A DNA stretch of 64,000 nucleotides from an uncultured Fidelibacterota bacterium (lineage in GTDB: Bacteria > Fidelibacterota > Marinisomatia > Marinisomatales > TCS55), in contig CAJXWT010000003.1 of the NCBI GenBank assembly GCA_913062595.1, positions 1-64,000 of the forward strand, in the 5' to 3' direction. Position 1 is the stretch's first letter, and each line of letters starts with the position of its first letter. This document shows positions 44,227-53,026 of this stretch, one piece after another. The position numbers were made by a program, and so were the translations under genes. The notes beneath the pieces are model-generated. The model saw only the letters and a program-made list of their open reading frames with translations. It did not search any database and was not told the DNA's origin.

Positions 44227-44774
44227 GATTGTTACTTCCAGCTTTGATTTTGCCGTTTTTTGTTGGCTGTATTTACTATTCCATGGCCGGTTCAATTCCA
44301 CCGCATATCAAAAGTATTGCTATTCCATTGGCGGAGAATCAGACTGCGGAGTTCGGCATGTCTGAAGCAGTAACTGATAATATGGTCAATAAGTTTACGG
44401 AGGAGAATATTCTTCGCCTTGTACCGGAGGACCAAGCCGATTCCATTTTGAGAGGTAAGATAGTTCGCGTGAAAGATGCACCGTACACATACACAAAGGA
44501 GGAAGCTGTCACGGAATACCGTTTTACAATTACAATGGATCTGGAATGGTTTGATGTCAAACAAGATAAGGTGCTTTTGAAAAAACAGTATTCAGGGTTT
44601 GGGGCCTACGGCTTAAGTGGGGATATTAGTTCAGATGCAATTGATAATGATGGCGACGGATTGATTGATAGTGAAGATGAGGATGAATTTGGTGACCCAA
44701 GGGAGTTTGCTACAAAAGTAGCGGTAGAAAAAATAGCGCAAGATGTACTTAATGAAATCATGACATCATGGTAA
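44223..44774 (+). CDS. lptE: LptE-like LPS-assembly lipoprotein with an acidic DxDxDG insertion
   Basis: A 183-residue lipoprotein: lipobox FVG-C near residue 16, then YSMAGSIPPHIKSIAIPLAEN, characteristic of the FCB-type LptE, followed by the helix-strand core. LptE plugs LptD and helps deliver LPS to the outer membrane. Residues 141-158 are unusual: D-N-D-G-D-G-L-I-D-S-E-D-E-D-E, a calcium-binding loop pattern like thrombospondin type 3 or dockerin repeats, inserted before the last helix. The start overlaps the sigma-54 activator stop by four bases. Confidence 0.82.
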   Translation: MRLLLPALILPFFVGCIYYSMAGSIPPHIKSIAIPLAENQTAEFGMSEAVTDNMVNKFTEENILRLVPEDQADSILRGKIVRVKDAPYTYTKEEAVTEYRFTITMDLEWFDVKQDKVLLKKQYSGFGAYGLSGDISSDAIDNDGDGLIDSEDEDEFGDPREFATKVAVEKIAQDVLNEIMTSW

Positions 44775-44803
44775 TTTTTACCTTGAAAGAACGCCTGGAA
44801 TAA

Positions 44804-46096
44804 ATGGAAAATACATATTTATCTGGTATTGCAGATTACGAAGATCAGGAAGCCACATTTAATGGTTGGGTATATAATACCAGATCCGTTGGGAAAATAT
44901 GGTTCCTTATTTTGCGGGATGGTACCGGTATGACTCAATGTGTGGTAACCAGGGATAACACAACTGATGATATTTTTAACTTGGAAAAAACTCTAACACA
45001 GGAATCGTCTGTTTCGGTTACAGGAGTAGTTAAAAAGGAACCTCGTTCAGTCGGTGGACATGAAATGCTAGTGAAAAATATTGTAGTGCACCAGGTTGCA
45101 GAAAAATACCCCATTACACCCAAGGAACATGGTACGTCATTTCTTATGGACCACAGGCATTTATGGATTCGTTCGAAAAAACAGCATGCCATATTGAAAA
45201 TTCGTCATCAGGTGGTCAAAGCGTGTAGGAATTTTTTGGACAATAATGGTTTTATTTTGATTGACGCACCAATTTTTACGGCCAACGCTTGTGAAGGCAC
45301 GTCAAATTTGTTTGCTGTTGATTATTTTGAACGATCGGCCTATTTAACCCAGAGCGGACAGTTGTATTCCGAAGCTACAGCGGCCAGTTTTGGTAAGGTC
45401 TATTGTTTTGGTCCAACTTTTAGAGCAGAGAAGTCCAAAACAAGACGACATCTCACTGAATTTTGGATGGTTGAACCAGAAATGGCCTATTACAATCTTG
45501 ATGATAACATGAATTTAGCAGAACAGTTTGTGGAATATATTGTGCAAAGTTGCCTTAAATACTGTCAACCAGAATTGAAAACACTGGAAAGAGATATTTC
45601 CAAACTAGAGAACATAAAAGTACCATTTCCACGGATCACTTATGATGAAGCAGCTAAGACACTTGAGGATCAGGGGTCAGACTTCGCCTATGGGTCAGAC
45701 TTTGGCGGAACTGATGAGACGATTATATCTGATCAATATGATAAACCAGTGATGGTGCACCATTGGCCTGCAGAGGTAAAGGCTTTCTACATGAAACGTG
45801 ATGCTGAAAATGATAACCTAGCGCTCGGTTTAGATATGCTGGCTCCGGAAGGATATGGTGAAATTATTGGCGGTGGACAACGAGAAGATGATTTGGCGAC
45901 TTTGGAGAGCAGGATCAAAGAACATGATTTAGACATGAAAGACTTCGGCTGGTATTTAGACCTACGTAAATATGGCTCCGTGCCTCATTCCGGTTTTGGG
46001 TTAGGTATTGAACGGACCGTGGCTTGGATCACTGGTATAAAGCATATCCGTGAAACAATTCCATTTCCCAGAACAATTTACCGTCTTGATCCATGA
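44804..46096 (+). CDS. asnS: asparaginyl-tRNA synthetase
   Basis: A 430-residue class II synthetase. The N-terminal OB-fold (about 15-105: [23 protein letters not shown]) binds the anticodon. Class II motif 2 ([21 protein letters not shown]) and motif 3 ([15 protein letters not shown]) are intact, and the AsnRS pattern [12 protein letters not shown] is present. Length and motif choice point to AsnRS rather than AspRS. Its stop overlaps the next gene by four bases. Confidence 0.95.
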   Translation: MENTYLSGIADYEDQEATFNGWVYNTRSVGKIWFLILRDGTGMTQCVVTRDNTTDDIFNLEKTLTQESSVSVTGVVKKEPRSVGGHEMLVKNIVVHQVAEKYPITPKEHGTSFLMDHRHLWIRSKKQHAILKIRHQVVKACRNFLDNNGFILIDAPIFTANACEGTSNLFAVDYFERSAYLTQSGQLYSEATAASFGKVYCFGPTFRAEKSKTRRHLTEFWMVEPEMAYYNLDDNMNLAEQFVEYIVQSCLKYCQPELKTLERDISKLENIKVPFPRITYDEAAKTLEDQGSDFAYGSDFGGTDETIISDQYDKPVMVHHWPAEVKAFYMKRDAENDNLALGLDMLAPEGYGEIIGGGQREDDLATLESRIKEHDLDMKDFGWYLDLRKYGSVPHSGFGLGIERTVAWITGIKHIRETIPFPRTIYRLDP

Positions 46097-46548
46097 ATTT
46101 CAGCCAGACCCGCATTGCAGTTTTTGGTGGTCGGAAAATAAGTGATAACATCTATCAGAAAGCATACAAACTGGGATGCTTATTGGCTAAAGAAGGCTAT
46201 CTGGTCTATTGTGGCGGAGGAAAGGGTGTAATGGAAGCAATTTCTAAAGGTGTTAGTGAGAGTGGTGGTACTTGTGTGGGCATTTTAAAAGGATTGACGC
46301 TGGATGGAATGAATGATTTTATAAAGGTACCAATCGCAACGAACATGGGTATCTCCCGCAATGCGCTGTTGGCCTATAACTGTGATGCAGCCGTTGCTAT
46401 CAGTGGTCAATACGGAACATTGTCCGAGATCGCTTATGCCAAACAGTTGGAAAAGCCTATCATCGGACTCCACAGTTGGGCGATCGAAGGTCTGGAAAAT
46501 GTTGAAAGTCCAAGTGAAGTAATACAATTTCTTAAAGATAATACTTAA
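46093..46548 (+). CDS. LOG-like / TIGR00725 nucleotide-binding protein
   Basis: A 151-residue Rossmann-type protein. [33 protein letters not shown] and [22 protein letters not shown] follow the SLOG pattern (PGGxGTxxE-like, with Q-Y-G-T-L-S-E). Relatives include cytokinin-activating LOG phosphoribohydrolases and the DprA/YvdD-like groups. The TIGR00725 branch has no assigned biochemical role. It overlaps asnS by four bases. Confidence 0.82.
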   Translation: MNFSQTRIAVFGGRKISDNIYQKAYKLGCLLAKEGYLVYCGGGKGVMEAISKGVSESGGTCVGILKGLTLDGMNDFIKVPIATNMGISRNALLAYNCDAAVAISGQYGTLSEIAYAKQLEKPIIGLHSWAIEGLENVESPSEVIQFLKDNT

Positions 46549-46565
46549 AGTATAACATGAATAAA

Positions 46566-46640
46566 AACTACCACAAAGCCTCGAAGACACAAATATTTTT
46601 TACGTTACTATTCCTTCGCGCCTTGGTGCCTTCGTGGCGA
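46566..46640 (-). repeat. imperfect inverted-repeat element (recurrent intergenic type)
   Basis: Arm 1 (about 46570-46593, ACCACAAAGCCTCGAAG...) and arm 2 (about 46612-46638, ...CCTTGGTGCCTTCGTGGC) pair imperfectly around a 17-base AT-rich spacer. Most mismatches are A against C on this strand, which become G-U pairs in a minus-strand transcript, so a folded RNA would be more stable from that strand. I recognise near-identical 'cctt-ggtg-ccttcgtgg' elements between genes in many environmental bacteria. It also encodes a 29-residue open frame on the plus strand (46557-46646) that I take to be spurious. Confidence 0.6.
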
Positions 46641-46647
46641 AAATAAA

Positions 46648-46920
46648 ATGAAAGCCTTCAAAGCAACTGTGACTGGTAAAGTTCAAGGAGTATGGTTTCG
46701 TGATTCCACCTGCAAAATAGCCAATAAGCTAAATGTAGCGGGCTGGGTAAAGAATATGCCCGACGGAACGGTGTACCTGGAAGCGGAAGGTGAGGACAAT
46801 GATCTGGATGCCCTGATAAAATGGATCCATGTTGGTTCACCCCATTCTCATGTGGATAGAGTAGATTTGCAATGGAGTGAACCTACCAATACCCATTCAA
46901 CCTTTGAGGTTATATTTTAA
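46648..46920 (+). CDS. acyP: acylphosphatase
   Basis: A 90-residue acylphosphatase. The catalytic Arg is in GKVQGVWFRDST and the catalytic Asn in GWVKNMPDGTVYLEAEG, both in standard positions. It hydrolyses acyl phosphates such as carbamoyl phosphate and 1,3-bisphosphoglycerate. nadE starts at its last base (TAATG). Confidence 0.95.
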   Translation: MKAFKATVTGKVQGVWFRDSTCKIANKLNVAGWVKNMPDGTVYLEAEGEDNDLDALIKWIHVGSPHSHVDRVDLQWSEPTNTHSTFEVIF

Positions 46921-48536
46921 TGAAGATTGCCCTCTGTCAGATAAATCCCACTGTCGGTGCTTTTGAAGATAATAAAAAACTTATCCTAGGTAATTATCGT
47001 GAGGCTGTTGAAAATGGAGCTGAATTGGTGATCTTCCCAGAAATGGTAATTACCGGATATCCAACTGCTGATCTATTGTATGAAGATGGTTTTGTGCGGG
47101 GAAATATGGCTATTCTAGCTGAAATTGCTTCCCAAGCGACTATACCCCTAGTGGTGGGCTATGTTCATGGCGAGAATGGTCATTTGTACAATTCTGCCGC
47201 TCTATGTGGATACGGCCAGAAGCTTTTTAGGTATGATAAAATATTATTACCCACCTATGATGTCTTTGATGAAGACCGTTATTTTAGTGCTGGATCTGAA
47301 TTAGGAGTGTGCAAGGCAAATATTGGTGGGCAAGAGATCAATCTAGGACTGCAGATCTGTGAGGACCTTTGGGATGAGGATTATGACCGCAAAGTCACGG
47401 CAGAACTCCAGCAAGCAGGGGCAGCATTTGTAGTGAATATTTCTGCTTCTCCATATCATGAATTGCGGCTGAAAGAAAGGCTGGGGCTTGTCCAAAATAA
47501 AGTGCAAGCAACCGGAATACCCTTCTTTTACTGCAACCTCGTTGGCGCTCAGGATGAACTTATTTTTGATGGGCAGTCTTTGGCGGTAAATAGTACGGGA
47601 GAACTAATCGGTTTAGGCGCTATTTTTTCTGAAGAGATCGTTTATGTTGATACAGATGCAGACAATAGAATTTCAGAACCTGCAGATAATAGAGAAGGAG
47701 AATTGTACGCTGCTTTGGTGCTCGGTGTACGGGATTATTTAAAGAAAACGGGGCACAAGGAAGCTGTAATTGGTTTAAGTGGTGGAATTGATTCGTCGTT
47801 GGTGGCCTGTATTGCAGTAGATGCACTGGGAATGGAACATGTGCATGGTGTTTCCATGCCGTCCCGGTTCTCAAGCGATCATAGCAAAGATGATGCGCAA
47901 CAACTGGCAGAGAACCTGAGTCTTGACTTTCGATCGATCACAATTGAAGGAATTGTTTCGGAGTATGAGGATACACTTGGTATTCATTTTGATGGTACAG
48001 AACGCAATGTAGCAGAAGAGAATGTTCAAGCGCGTACGAGAGGTAATTTGCTCATGGCATTAAGTAATAAGTTTAACTGGCTTGTGTTATCCACGGGAAA
48101 TAAAACAGAAATGGCCCTGGGTTATTGTACGTTGTATGGTGATATGAGTGGCGGACTTGCGGCCATTTCGGATTTATCAAAAAACGATGTTTATGCACTG
48201 GCCCATTGGGTAAATAATGTTGCTGGTCAGGATAGAATTCCAGCGAATTGTATCGAAAAGCCACCTTCAGCAGAACTGGCACCAGAACAGGTGGATCCTT
48301 TTGATTATGATATAGTCAGCCCACTAGTGGACCGTATCATTGAAAATTGCGAATCACCAGCAGCATTAATCAAAGATGGATTTGATCCTGATCTCGTCCA
48401 TGATATTTATCACAGGATCACAATTAATGAATACAAGCGTCGTCAGGCGGCGCCGGGCCTGCGTGTGAGTTCGAAGGCTTTTGGGCTCGGTCGCAGAATT
48501 CCAATAGTAAACCATTTTATGGGGAGGCGAAGTTGA
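46920..48536 (+). CDS. nadE: glutamine-dependent NAD+ synthetase
   Basis: A 538-residue two-domain enzyme. The nitrilase-like glutaminase (about 1-250) has Glu in FPEMVITGYP, Lys in YDKILLPTYDVFDE and Cys in LQICEDLWD. The synthetase (about 260-538) has the PP-loop GLSGGIDSSLVA, STGNKTEMALGY and the C-terminal R-Q-A-A-P basic motif. It amidates deamido-NAD in the last step of NAD synthesis, with ammonia channelled from glutamine. Confidence 0.96.
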   Translation: MKIALCQINPTVGAFEDNKKLILGNYREAVENGAELVIFPEMVITGYPTADLLYEDGFVRGNMAILAEIASQATIPLVVGYVHGENGHLYNSAALCGYGQKLFRYDKILLPTYDVFDEDRYFSAGSELGVCKANIGGQEINLGLQICEDLWDEDYDRKVTAELQQAGAAFVVNISASPYHELRLKERLGLVQNKVQATGIPFFYCNLVGAQDELIFDGQSLAVNSTGELIGLGAIFSEEIVYVDTDADNRISEPADNREGELYAALVLGVRDYLKKTGHKEAVIGLSGGIDSSLVACIAVDALGMEHVHGVSMPSRFSSDHSKDDAQQLAENLSLDFRSITIEGIVSEYEDTLGIHFDGTERNVAEENVQARTRGNLLMALSNKFNWLVLSTGNKTEMALGYCTLYGDMSGGLAAISDLSKNDVYALAHWVNNVAGQDRIPANCIEKPPSAELAPEQVDPFDYDIVSPLVDRIIENCESPAALIKDGFDPDLVHDIYHRITINEYKRRQAAPGLRVSSKAFGLGRRIPIVNHFMGRRS

Positions 48537-48976
48537 AATCACACCAAACACCTATTTTTTGCATATGGATCCTTTTTGTGAGTATCATATCAGCTCAATC
48601 AGAAGCACCGGCTGATTACTGGACGAAGCTCAGTCAGGGGGAAAAAGTTGCCTTTGTAAATGGTGCGTATGGAGGCGTGGCCCGAATGAAACTGCACCAT
48701 GAAAAGGAAGTGCAAAAACAGTATATGAGTAATCCGTACTGGGTTCAACCATATTACATTAATCGGTTCTATGATATCGTGGATGAACATATATCTCAGG
48801 GAGTTACCTATGACCTGAATATTGTCGCCGGTCACATCGATGCGTTATACGCCAACTATGATAACAGAAACATACCGCTCATAGAAGCTATTCGAATTGT
48901 TTCTGTTGCGCAGGATGGAGAACCGCAAAAAGCGGATCTTATTTTGCTTCGGGCGCAGAAAAAATACACGCCCTGA
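48533..48976 (+). CDS. secreted protein of unknown function
   Basis: A 147-residue protein starting with TTG inside the nadE stop (TTGA). The signal peptide is FCIWILFVSIISAQ, then YWTKLSQGEKVAFVNGAYGGVARMK and a helical region with NPYWVQPYYINRFYDIVDEH. The W-x-x-L-x-x-x-x-K-x-x-F-V-x-G pattern is reminiscent of small Rap1a/DUF-type periplasmic proteins, but I do not assign a family. It ends directly at the stop of the convergent mscS gene, with no gap. Confidence 0.6.
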   Translation: MKSHQTPIFCIWILFVSIISAQSEAPADYWTKLSQGEKVAFVNGAYGGVARMKLHHEKEVQKQYMSNPYWVQPYYINRFYDIVDEHISQGVTYDLNIVAGHIDALYANYDNRNIPLIEAIRIVSVAQDGEPQKADLILLRAQKKYTP

Positions 48977-49483
48977 TTAATTCAGGATACTAATCTCTTT
49001 CGTAAACAGGGTAGATTTTTGTATAAGGACTTTTTTCCCATCGGCTTCGATAGTCGTATAGCGCAAATCAATATCGATTACTTTTCCCTCGTGCCCAGCT
49101 TCACAAATTATATCATGAACTTTGAACGGTTTATGCAGCAGGATCATAGAACCGGCAATTAAGTTTGATACCACATCCTTCAGAGCAAACCCTAGTGCAA
49201 AACCAGTAAGTCCCAACCCAGCGACCAATGCTGATACATTAATGCCGATTGTACCTAGCGCCATAACGAGGCCGAATATTATTAACCCTATTATTGTTGT
49301 CCGACCAATGAGTTTTAGTAATTCCGGATTCAACCCACGTTTGTTGGCCAATCGCGTTATTAAGAATTGAGTAAAGATTCCACTGATCCAGAACAAAATA
49401 AAAATTACTATACTCGCCATTACGACAGGAAAGATTTCCATAATGTTTCGGTATGTTGTGGTGACCATGGTACTCCAGCCCAT
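48977..49483 (-). CDS. small MscS-family mechanosensitive channel
   Basis: A 168-residue MscS protein, much shorter than E. coli MscS (286). It has one long N-terminal helix (IFPVVMASIVIFILFWISGIF), a second (LIGRTTIIGLIIFGLVMALG), and the pore helix GLGLTGFALGFALKDVVSNLIAG, then the beta domain (ILLHKPFKVHDIICEAGHEGKVIDIDLRYTTIE). The C-terminal alpha-beta domain is missing, ending at NPSxxF-like STLFTKEISILN. The pore and beta parts are complete, so a minimal channel is possible. Confidence 0.85.
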   Translation of the reverse strand: MGWSTMVTTTYRNIMEIFPVVMASIVIFILFWISGIFTQFLITRLANKRGLNPELLKLIGRTTIIGLIIFGLVMALGTIGINVSALVAGLGLTGFALGFALKDVVSNLIAGSMILLHKPFKVHDIICEAGHEGKVIDIDLRYTTIEADGKKVLIQKSTLFTKEISILN

Positions 49484-49599
49484 GGATCAACTTACGAGTA
49501 AACAAAAAATGAACCCAATAATTATTGGTTGGTTTTCTTTTGGAAAGAACGGCCGACTTTCCATAGTCAATCCCTGAGGAGCGGCTTAATTTCATACTT
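49484..49599. promoter_or_regulatory. divergent mscS-lepA region with palindrome and leader hairpin
   Basis: Between the divergent genes lies a perfect 14-base palindrome, CCAATAATTATTGG (49515-49528), suited to a dimeric regulator. Closer to lepA, GGAAAG (49542-49547) pairs with CTTTCC (49557-49562) around a nine-base loop containing CGGCCG. A GAGGAG string near 49577 is too far from ATG 49600 for an ordinary ribosome site. Confidence 0.35.
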
Positions 49600-51399
49600 A
49601 TGATTCAAGAAGAGATACGAAATTTTTGCATTATTGCCCATATTGATCATGGCAAATCAACTTTAGCCGATCGTTTGTTGGAAGACACCAATACGGTAGC
49701 CAAAAAGGATATGCAGGATCAGGTGCTGGATAGCATGGACCTCGAACGTGAACGAGGTATCACGATTAAGAGCCATCCCATCCAAATTCATTATCAGCAC
49801 AATGATGGTAAATCTTATATTTTGAATCTCATAGATACGCCCGGTCATGTCGACTTTTCTTACGAAGTATCTCGTTCGCTGGCTGCCTGCGAAGGTGCAT
49901 TATTACTGGTCGATGCGGCCCAGGGGGTTGAGGCACAAACCGTTAGTAATACGTACCTAGCCATTGAAGGTAATTTGAATATAGTACCGATCATCAATAA
50001 AGTTGATTTACCCAGCGCGCAGATAGAAAAAGTCACCCAGCAACTTATTGAATTGATCGGCTGTGATGAAAATGACATCATATTAGCCAGTGCAAAAGAC
50101 GGTATTGGCACACAGGATATTTTTAATGCAATTATTAATAGAATACCTGCGCCACAGCAAAATTCTAATGTCCCTACTCGGGCGCTGATCTTTGATTCCA
50201 CCTACAATAATTACCGTGGTGCAATACCTTACGTTCGTGTTGTGGATGGTGTATTGAAACCGGGGTCAACGGCAATGTTTTTTGGTCACAACCATGAATA
50301 CGAGATCACAGAAGTGGGACATTTTGTGTTGAAAATGATAAAAGCAAAAGAGCTGCGCTCGGGGGATGTGGGCTATGTTATTGCCAATATCCGGGATTTA
50401 GCACACATATTACCTGGCGATACGTTAACCGCAAAGCCAAACCAGGCCGAAGAACCGCTCCCGGGTTTCAAGCTTATAAAGCCAATGGTTTTTTCAGGCT
50501 TGTACCCATCCAATAGTGATGATTATAACCAGCTACGCAAAGCATTGGACAAACTGAAGCTAAATGATGCTTCACTAATTTATGAACCTGAGACCAGTGA
50601 AGCGTTGGGGTTTGGTTTTCGCTGCGGCTTTCTTGGACTATTACATATGGAAATTATTCAGGAACGTTTGGAAAGAGAGTTTGAGGTCAACTTAGTTACA
50701 ACAACACCGAATGCACGGTACCTAGTAGTGCAAAAAAATGGCCAAGAAGTGGAGGTTGATACACCGGCCAAGATGCCGCCAAGTTCCGATATTCAGGATA
50801 TCCAAGAACCGTATATGGCATCGGAGATCATCACGCCGGTTGAATATATTGGTAATATCATGAAACTATGCCAAAGTATACGGGGTATCTATATAAACAC
50901 CGATTACTTGACCAAAGATAAGGCTCAGTTACATTATGATCTGCCTATGGCTGAAATAATATTTGATTTCTATGACAAATTAAAATCAGCTACCCGAGGT
51001 TATGCGTCTTTTGATTATACGCTGGCTGACTACCGACAAGGAGATTTAAAAAAACTGGATATATCACTGAATGGTGAGCCGGTGGATGCTTTATCAATCA
51101 TCACTCATGCCAGCGATGCATATGATCGGGGAATAGCGCTTTGCAGTAAATTAAAAGAATTAATACCGAGGCAACTTTTTGATGTTCCTATTCAGGCCTC
51201 ATTGGGAACAAAAGTAATTGCCCGTTCAACAGTAAAAGCATTAAAAAAGAATGTAACAGCAAAATGTTATGGGGGGGATATTACCCGAAAGCGGAAGCTC
51301 TGGGAAAAGCAAAAGAAGGGGAAAAAACGCATGAAATCGATCGGGAAGATTGAGATTCCGCAGGAAGCACTCCTGGCCGTGTTGCAGATAGATAAATGA
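49600..51399 (+). CDS. lepA: elongation factor 4 (LepA)
   Basis: A 599-residue translational GTPase. G1 is AHIDHGKST (13-21), then ERERGITIKS, DTPGHVDFSYEVSRSL, NKVDLPSA and a SAKDGIGTQDI segment. The C-terminal domain unique to LepA ends in AKCYGGDITRKRKLWEKQKKG and RMKSIGKIEIPQEALLAVL. EF4 rescues or remodels ribosomes under stress and during initiation. ATG 49600 gives the standard N-terminus. Confidence 0.96.
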   Translation: MIQEEIRNFCIIAHIDHGKSTLADRLLEDTNTVAKKDMQDQVLDSMDLERERGITIKSHPIQIHYQHNDGKSYILNLIDTPGHVDFSYEVSRSLAACEGALLLVDAAQGVEAQTVSNTYLAIEGNLNIVPIINKVDLPSAQIEKVTQQLIELIGCDENDIILASAKDGIGTQDIFNAIINRIPAPQQNSNVPTRALIFDSTYNNYRGAIPYVRVVDGVLKPGSTAMFFGHNHEYEITEVGHFVLKMIKAKELRSGDVGYVIANIRDLAHILPGDTLTAKPNQAEEPLPGFKLIKPMVFSGLYPSNSDDYNQLRKALDKLKLNDASLIYEPETSEALGFGFRCGFLGLLHMEIIQERLEREFEVNLVTTTPNARYLVVQKNGQEVEVDTPAKMPPSSDIQDIQEPYMASEIITPVEYIGNIMKLCQSIRGIYINTDYLTKDKAQLHYDLPMAEIIFDFYDKLKSATRGYASFDYTLADYRQGDLKKLDISLNGEPVDALSIITHASDAYDRGIALCSKLKELIPRQLFDVPIQASLGTKVIARSTVKALKKNVTAKCYGGDITRKRKLWEKQKKGKKRMKSIGKIEIPQEALLAVLQIDK

Positions 51400-51414
51400 T
51401 TTATATTTTAATCG

Positions 51415-52134
51415 ATGAATAATCCCAGTTATTGGTCTACAACGAACTCACCCCTTTATAGTTTTATTTTCACGATTCCGCTATTTGTTATCTATGAGAT
51501 TGGTGTATTTACCATTTCTGTAAATGATATTGTAATACTCCGGAATGGTGCAGACGTACTCATGCGTCAAGTTTTGGGTGTGTTTGGCATTTATGGTGTG
51601 TATGGCTTCAGTGCTTCGTTCATGATTGGTTTTATGGTGGCCTTCTTGCGTCAGAAGAAAGCGCTTAAATCCACTGCTATCCATGGAGAATATTTAATCT
51701 GGATGTTTCTGGAAAGTATTTGTTGGGGGTTTGCATTGTACATCCTAATGATATCCACAACGCCGTTGCTAATTGCCAATGCGACTGGTACAATGCTGCA
51801 GCAAGTGGTGCTCTCAATTGGGGCCGGGATCTATGAGGAATTTGTGTTCCGTGTTATCCTTATCGCTGGATTTGGATCTATACTTGGGTTCATTTTTCAG
51901 TGGAAAAAAATTGCCAAAACAGCAAGTGGTATAGTCTTTGCCGCCGCACTGTTCTCTCTTTTCCATTTTATGGGTGATTACGGTGAAGATCCAAATTTCC
52001 CAATATTCATGATGCGTTTTACCGCCGGAGTATTTCTGGGGATCATCTATGTTTTTCGCGGCTTCGGACCAGCAGCATACGCCCATACAGTCTATGATTT
52101 AATTGTGCTTACGCTGGTTACAACACAATTATGA
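51415..52134 (+). CDS. CPBP family intramembrane metalloprotease (CAAX protease-like)
   Basis: A 239-residue protein with six to seven membrane helices. The active-site motif is E-E-x3-R in GAGIYEEFVFRVIL, with the second histidine motif in SLFHFMGDYG and a third near YAHTVYDL. CPBP proteases include Rce1-like CAAX processing enzymes and bacteriocin self-immunity proteins; in most bacteria the substrate is unknown. It follows lepA by 16 bases. Confidence 0.85.
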   Translation: MNNPSYWSTTNSPLYSFIFTIPLFVIYEIGVFTISVNDIVILRNGADVLMRQVLGVFGIYGVYGFSASFMIGFMVAFLRQKKALKSTAIHGEYLIWMFLESICWGFALYILMISTTPLLIANATGTMLQQVVLSIGAGIYEEFVFRVILIAGFGSILGFIFQWKKIAKTASGIVFAAALFSLFHFMGDYGEDPNFPIFMMRFTAGVFLGIIYVFRGFGPAAYAHTVYDLIVLTLVTTQL

Positions 52135-52192
52135 TAGATCGATAGTAATTACATTAGATTTGGTAACGGTATAATTATAAATTTTAACCTGT

Positions 52193-53026
52193 ATGCATAA
52201 ATATCTCTTCATAGTTATACTATTTTATCAAAATATTTTTGCCACTTCTCCTATATCAAAATTGGATGTCCACATTTATCCGGAATACTATTACAGTGGC
52301 GTGATGGTGGAATTGAATGGGAAAGTGGAAGAATCCGCGCTACCGTTAGCACTTGAAATGGTTGTACCTGCAACAACGGATTCAGTATTTTTCGTTTCAG
52401 GAATCGCAAATGATGAATCCGAAGTATTACCTGTAAAAATAGATAATAAAGAATCGAATAGTTGGGTACGGTTGGATCTTGATAAGCCATCATTTCGAAT
52501 CTTTGTTTTTTACGTGCCATTTGATACATCAAGTACACGGAAATTCAACTATACAGTGCAGACCACTGTACCCTTGGATGAATTCCATTTTTTTATTCAA
52601 GAACCGCTGGTTGCGAAAGATTTTACCCTAGCACAGGAATCAACTGCCAATAAGGATCAGCATGGCATAACATTTCATCAAATTCACGTTGCCGAGTTGC
52701 CGGCAATGTCAGCAAAATCAATATTTATATCGTACACCAATCATACCAGACAGACGACGATGGTATTACTACAGCAACTACTGAGCGAGCGTTCCCAGGG
52801 CAACTCAGAAGCAGTGCAAAGTAAGCAGGTGGTGCCGCAACGTCATAGACTACCATTATGGGAACCATTGGCAGTTTTAGGTATTTTGGCAATTCTTGTG
52901 GGAATTGTTTTTTATAATCAAAAAGACTATGGCGGTGTTTCCGATGGGGAAAAATATTGTCCCGGATGTGGTAAAAAAATAGGTATTAGCGATAAATATT
53001 GTGCAAACTGTGGAGGAAAATTATAA
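52193..53026 (+). CDS. secreted/membrane protein with C-terminal zinc ribbon
   Basis: A 277-residue protein: signal peptide (YLFIVILFYQNIFATS), an extracellular beta domain (about 25-190), one membrane helix near 225-240 (PLAVLGILAILVGIVFYN), and at the end a cytoplasmic zinc ribbon CPGCGKK...CANCGGKL with four cysteines. An external beta domain, a helix and a treble-clef-like end suggest a signal or scaffold role. No family was recognised. Its TAA overlaps the lgt start. Confidence 0.65.
   Translation: MHKYLFIVILFYQNIFATSPISKLDVHIYPEYYYSGVMVELNGKVEESALPLALEMVVPATTDSVFFVSGIANDESEVLPVKIDNKESNSWVRLDLDKPSFRIFVFYVPFDTSSTRKFNYTVQTTVPLDEFHFFIQEPLVAKDFTLAQESTANKDQHGITFHQIHVAELPAMSAKSIFISYTNHTRQTTMVLLQQLLSERSQGNSEAVQSKQVVPQRHRLPLWEPLAVLGILAILVGIVFYNQKDYGGVSDGEKYCPGCGKKIGISDKYCANCGGKL

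Noticed and set aside
46557-46646. 29-residue open frame between the LOG-like gene and acyP
   Set aside because: It is produced by the inverted-repeat element and similar spurious peptides occur wherever such elements do.
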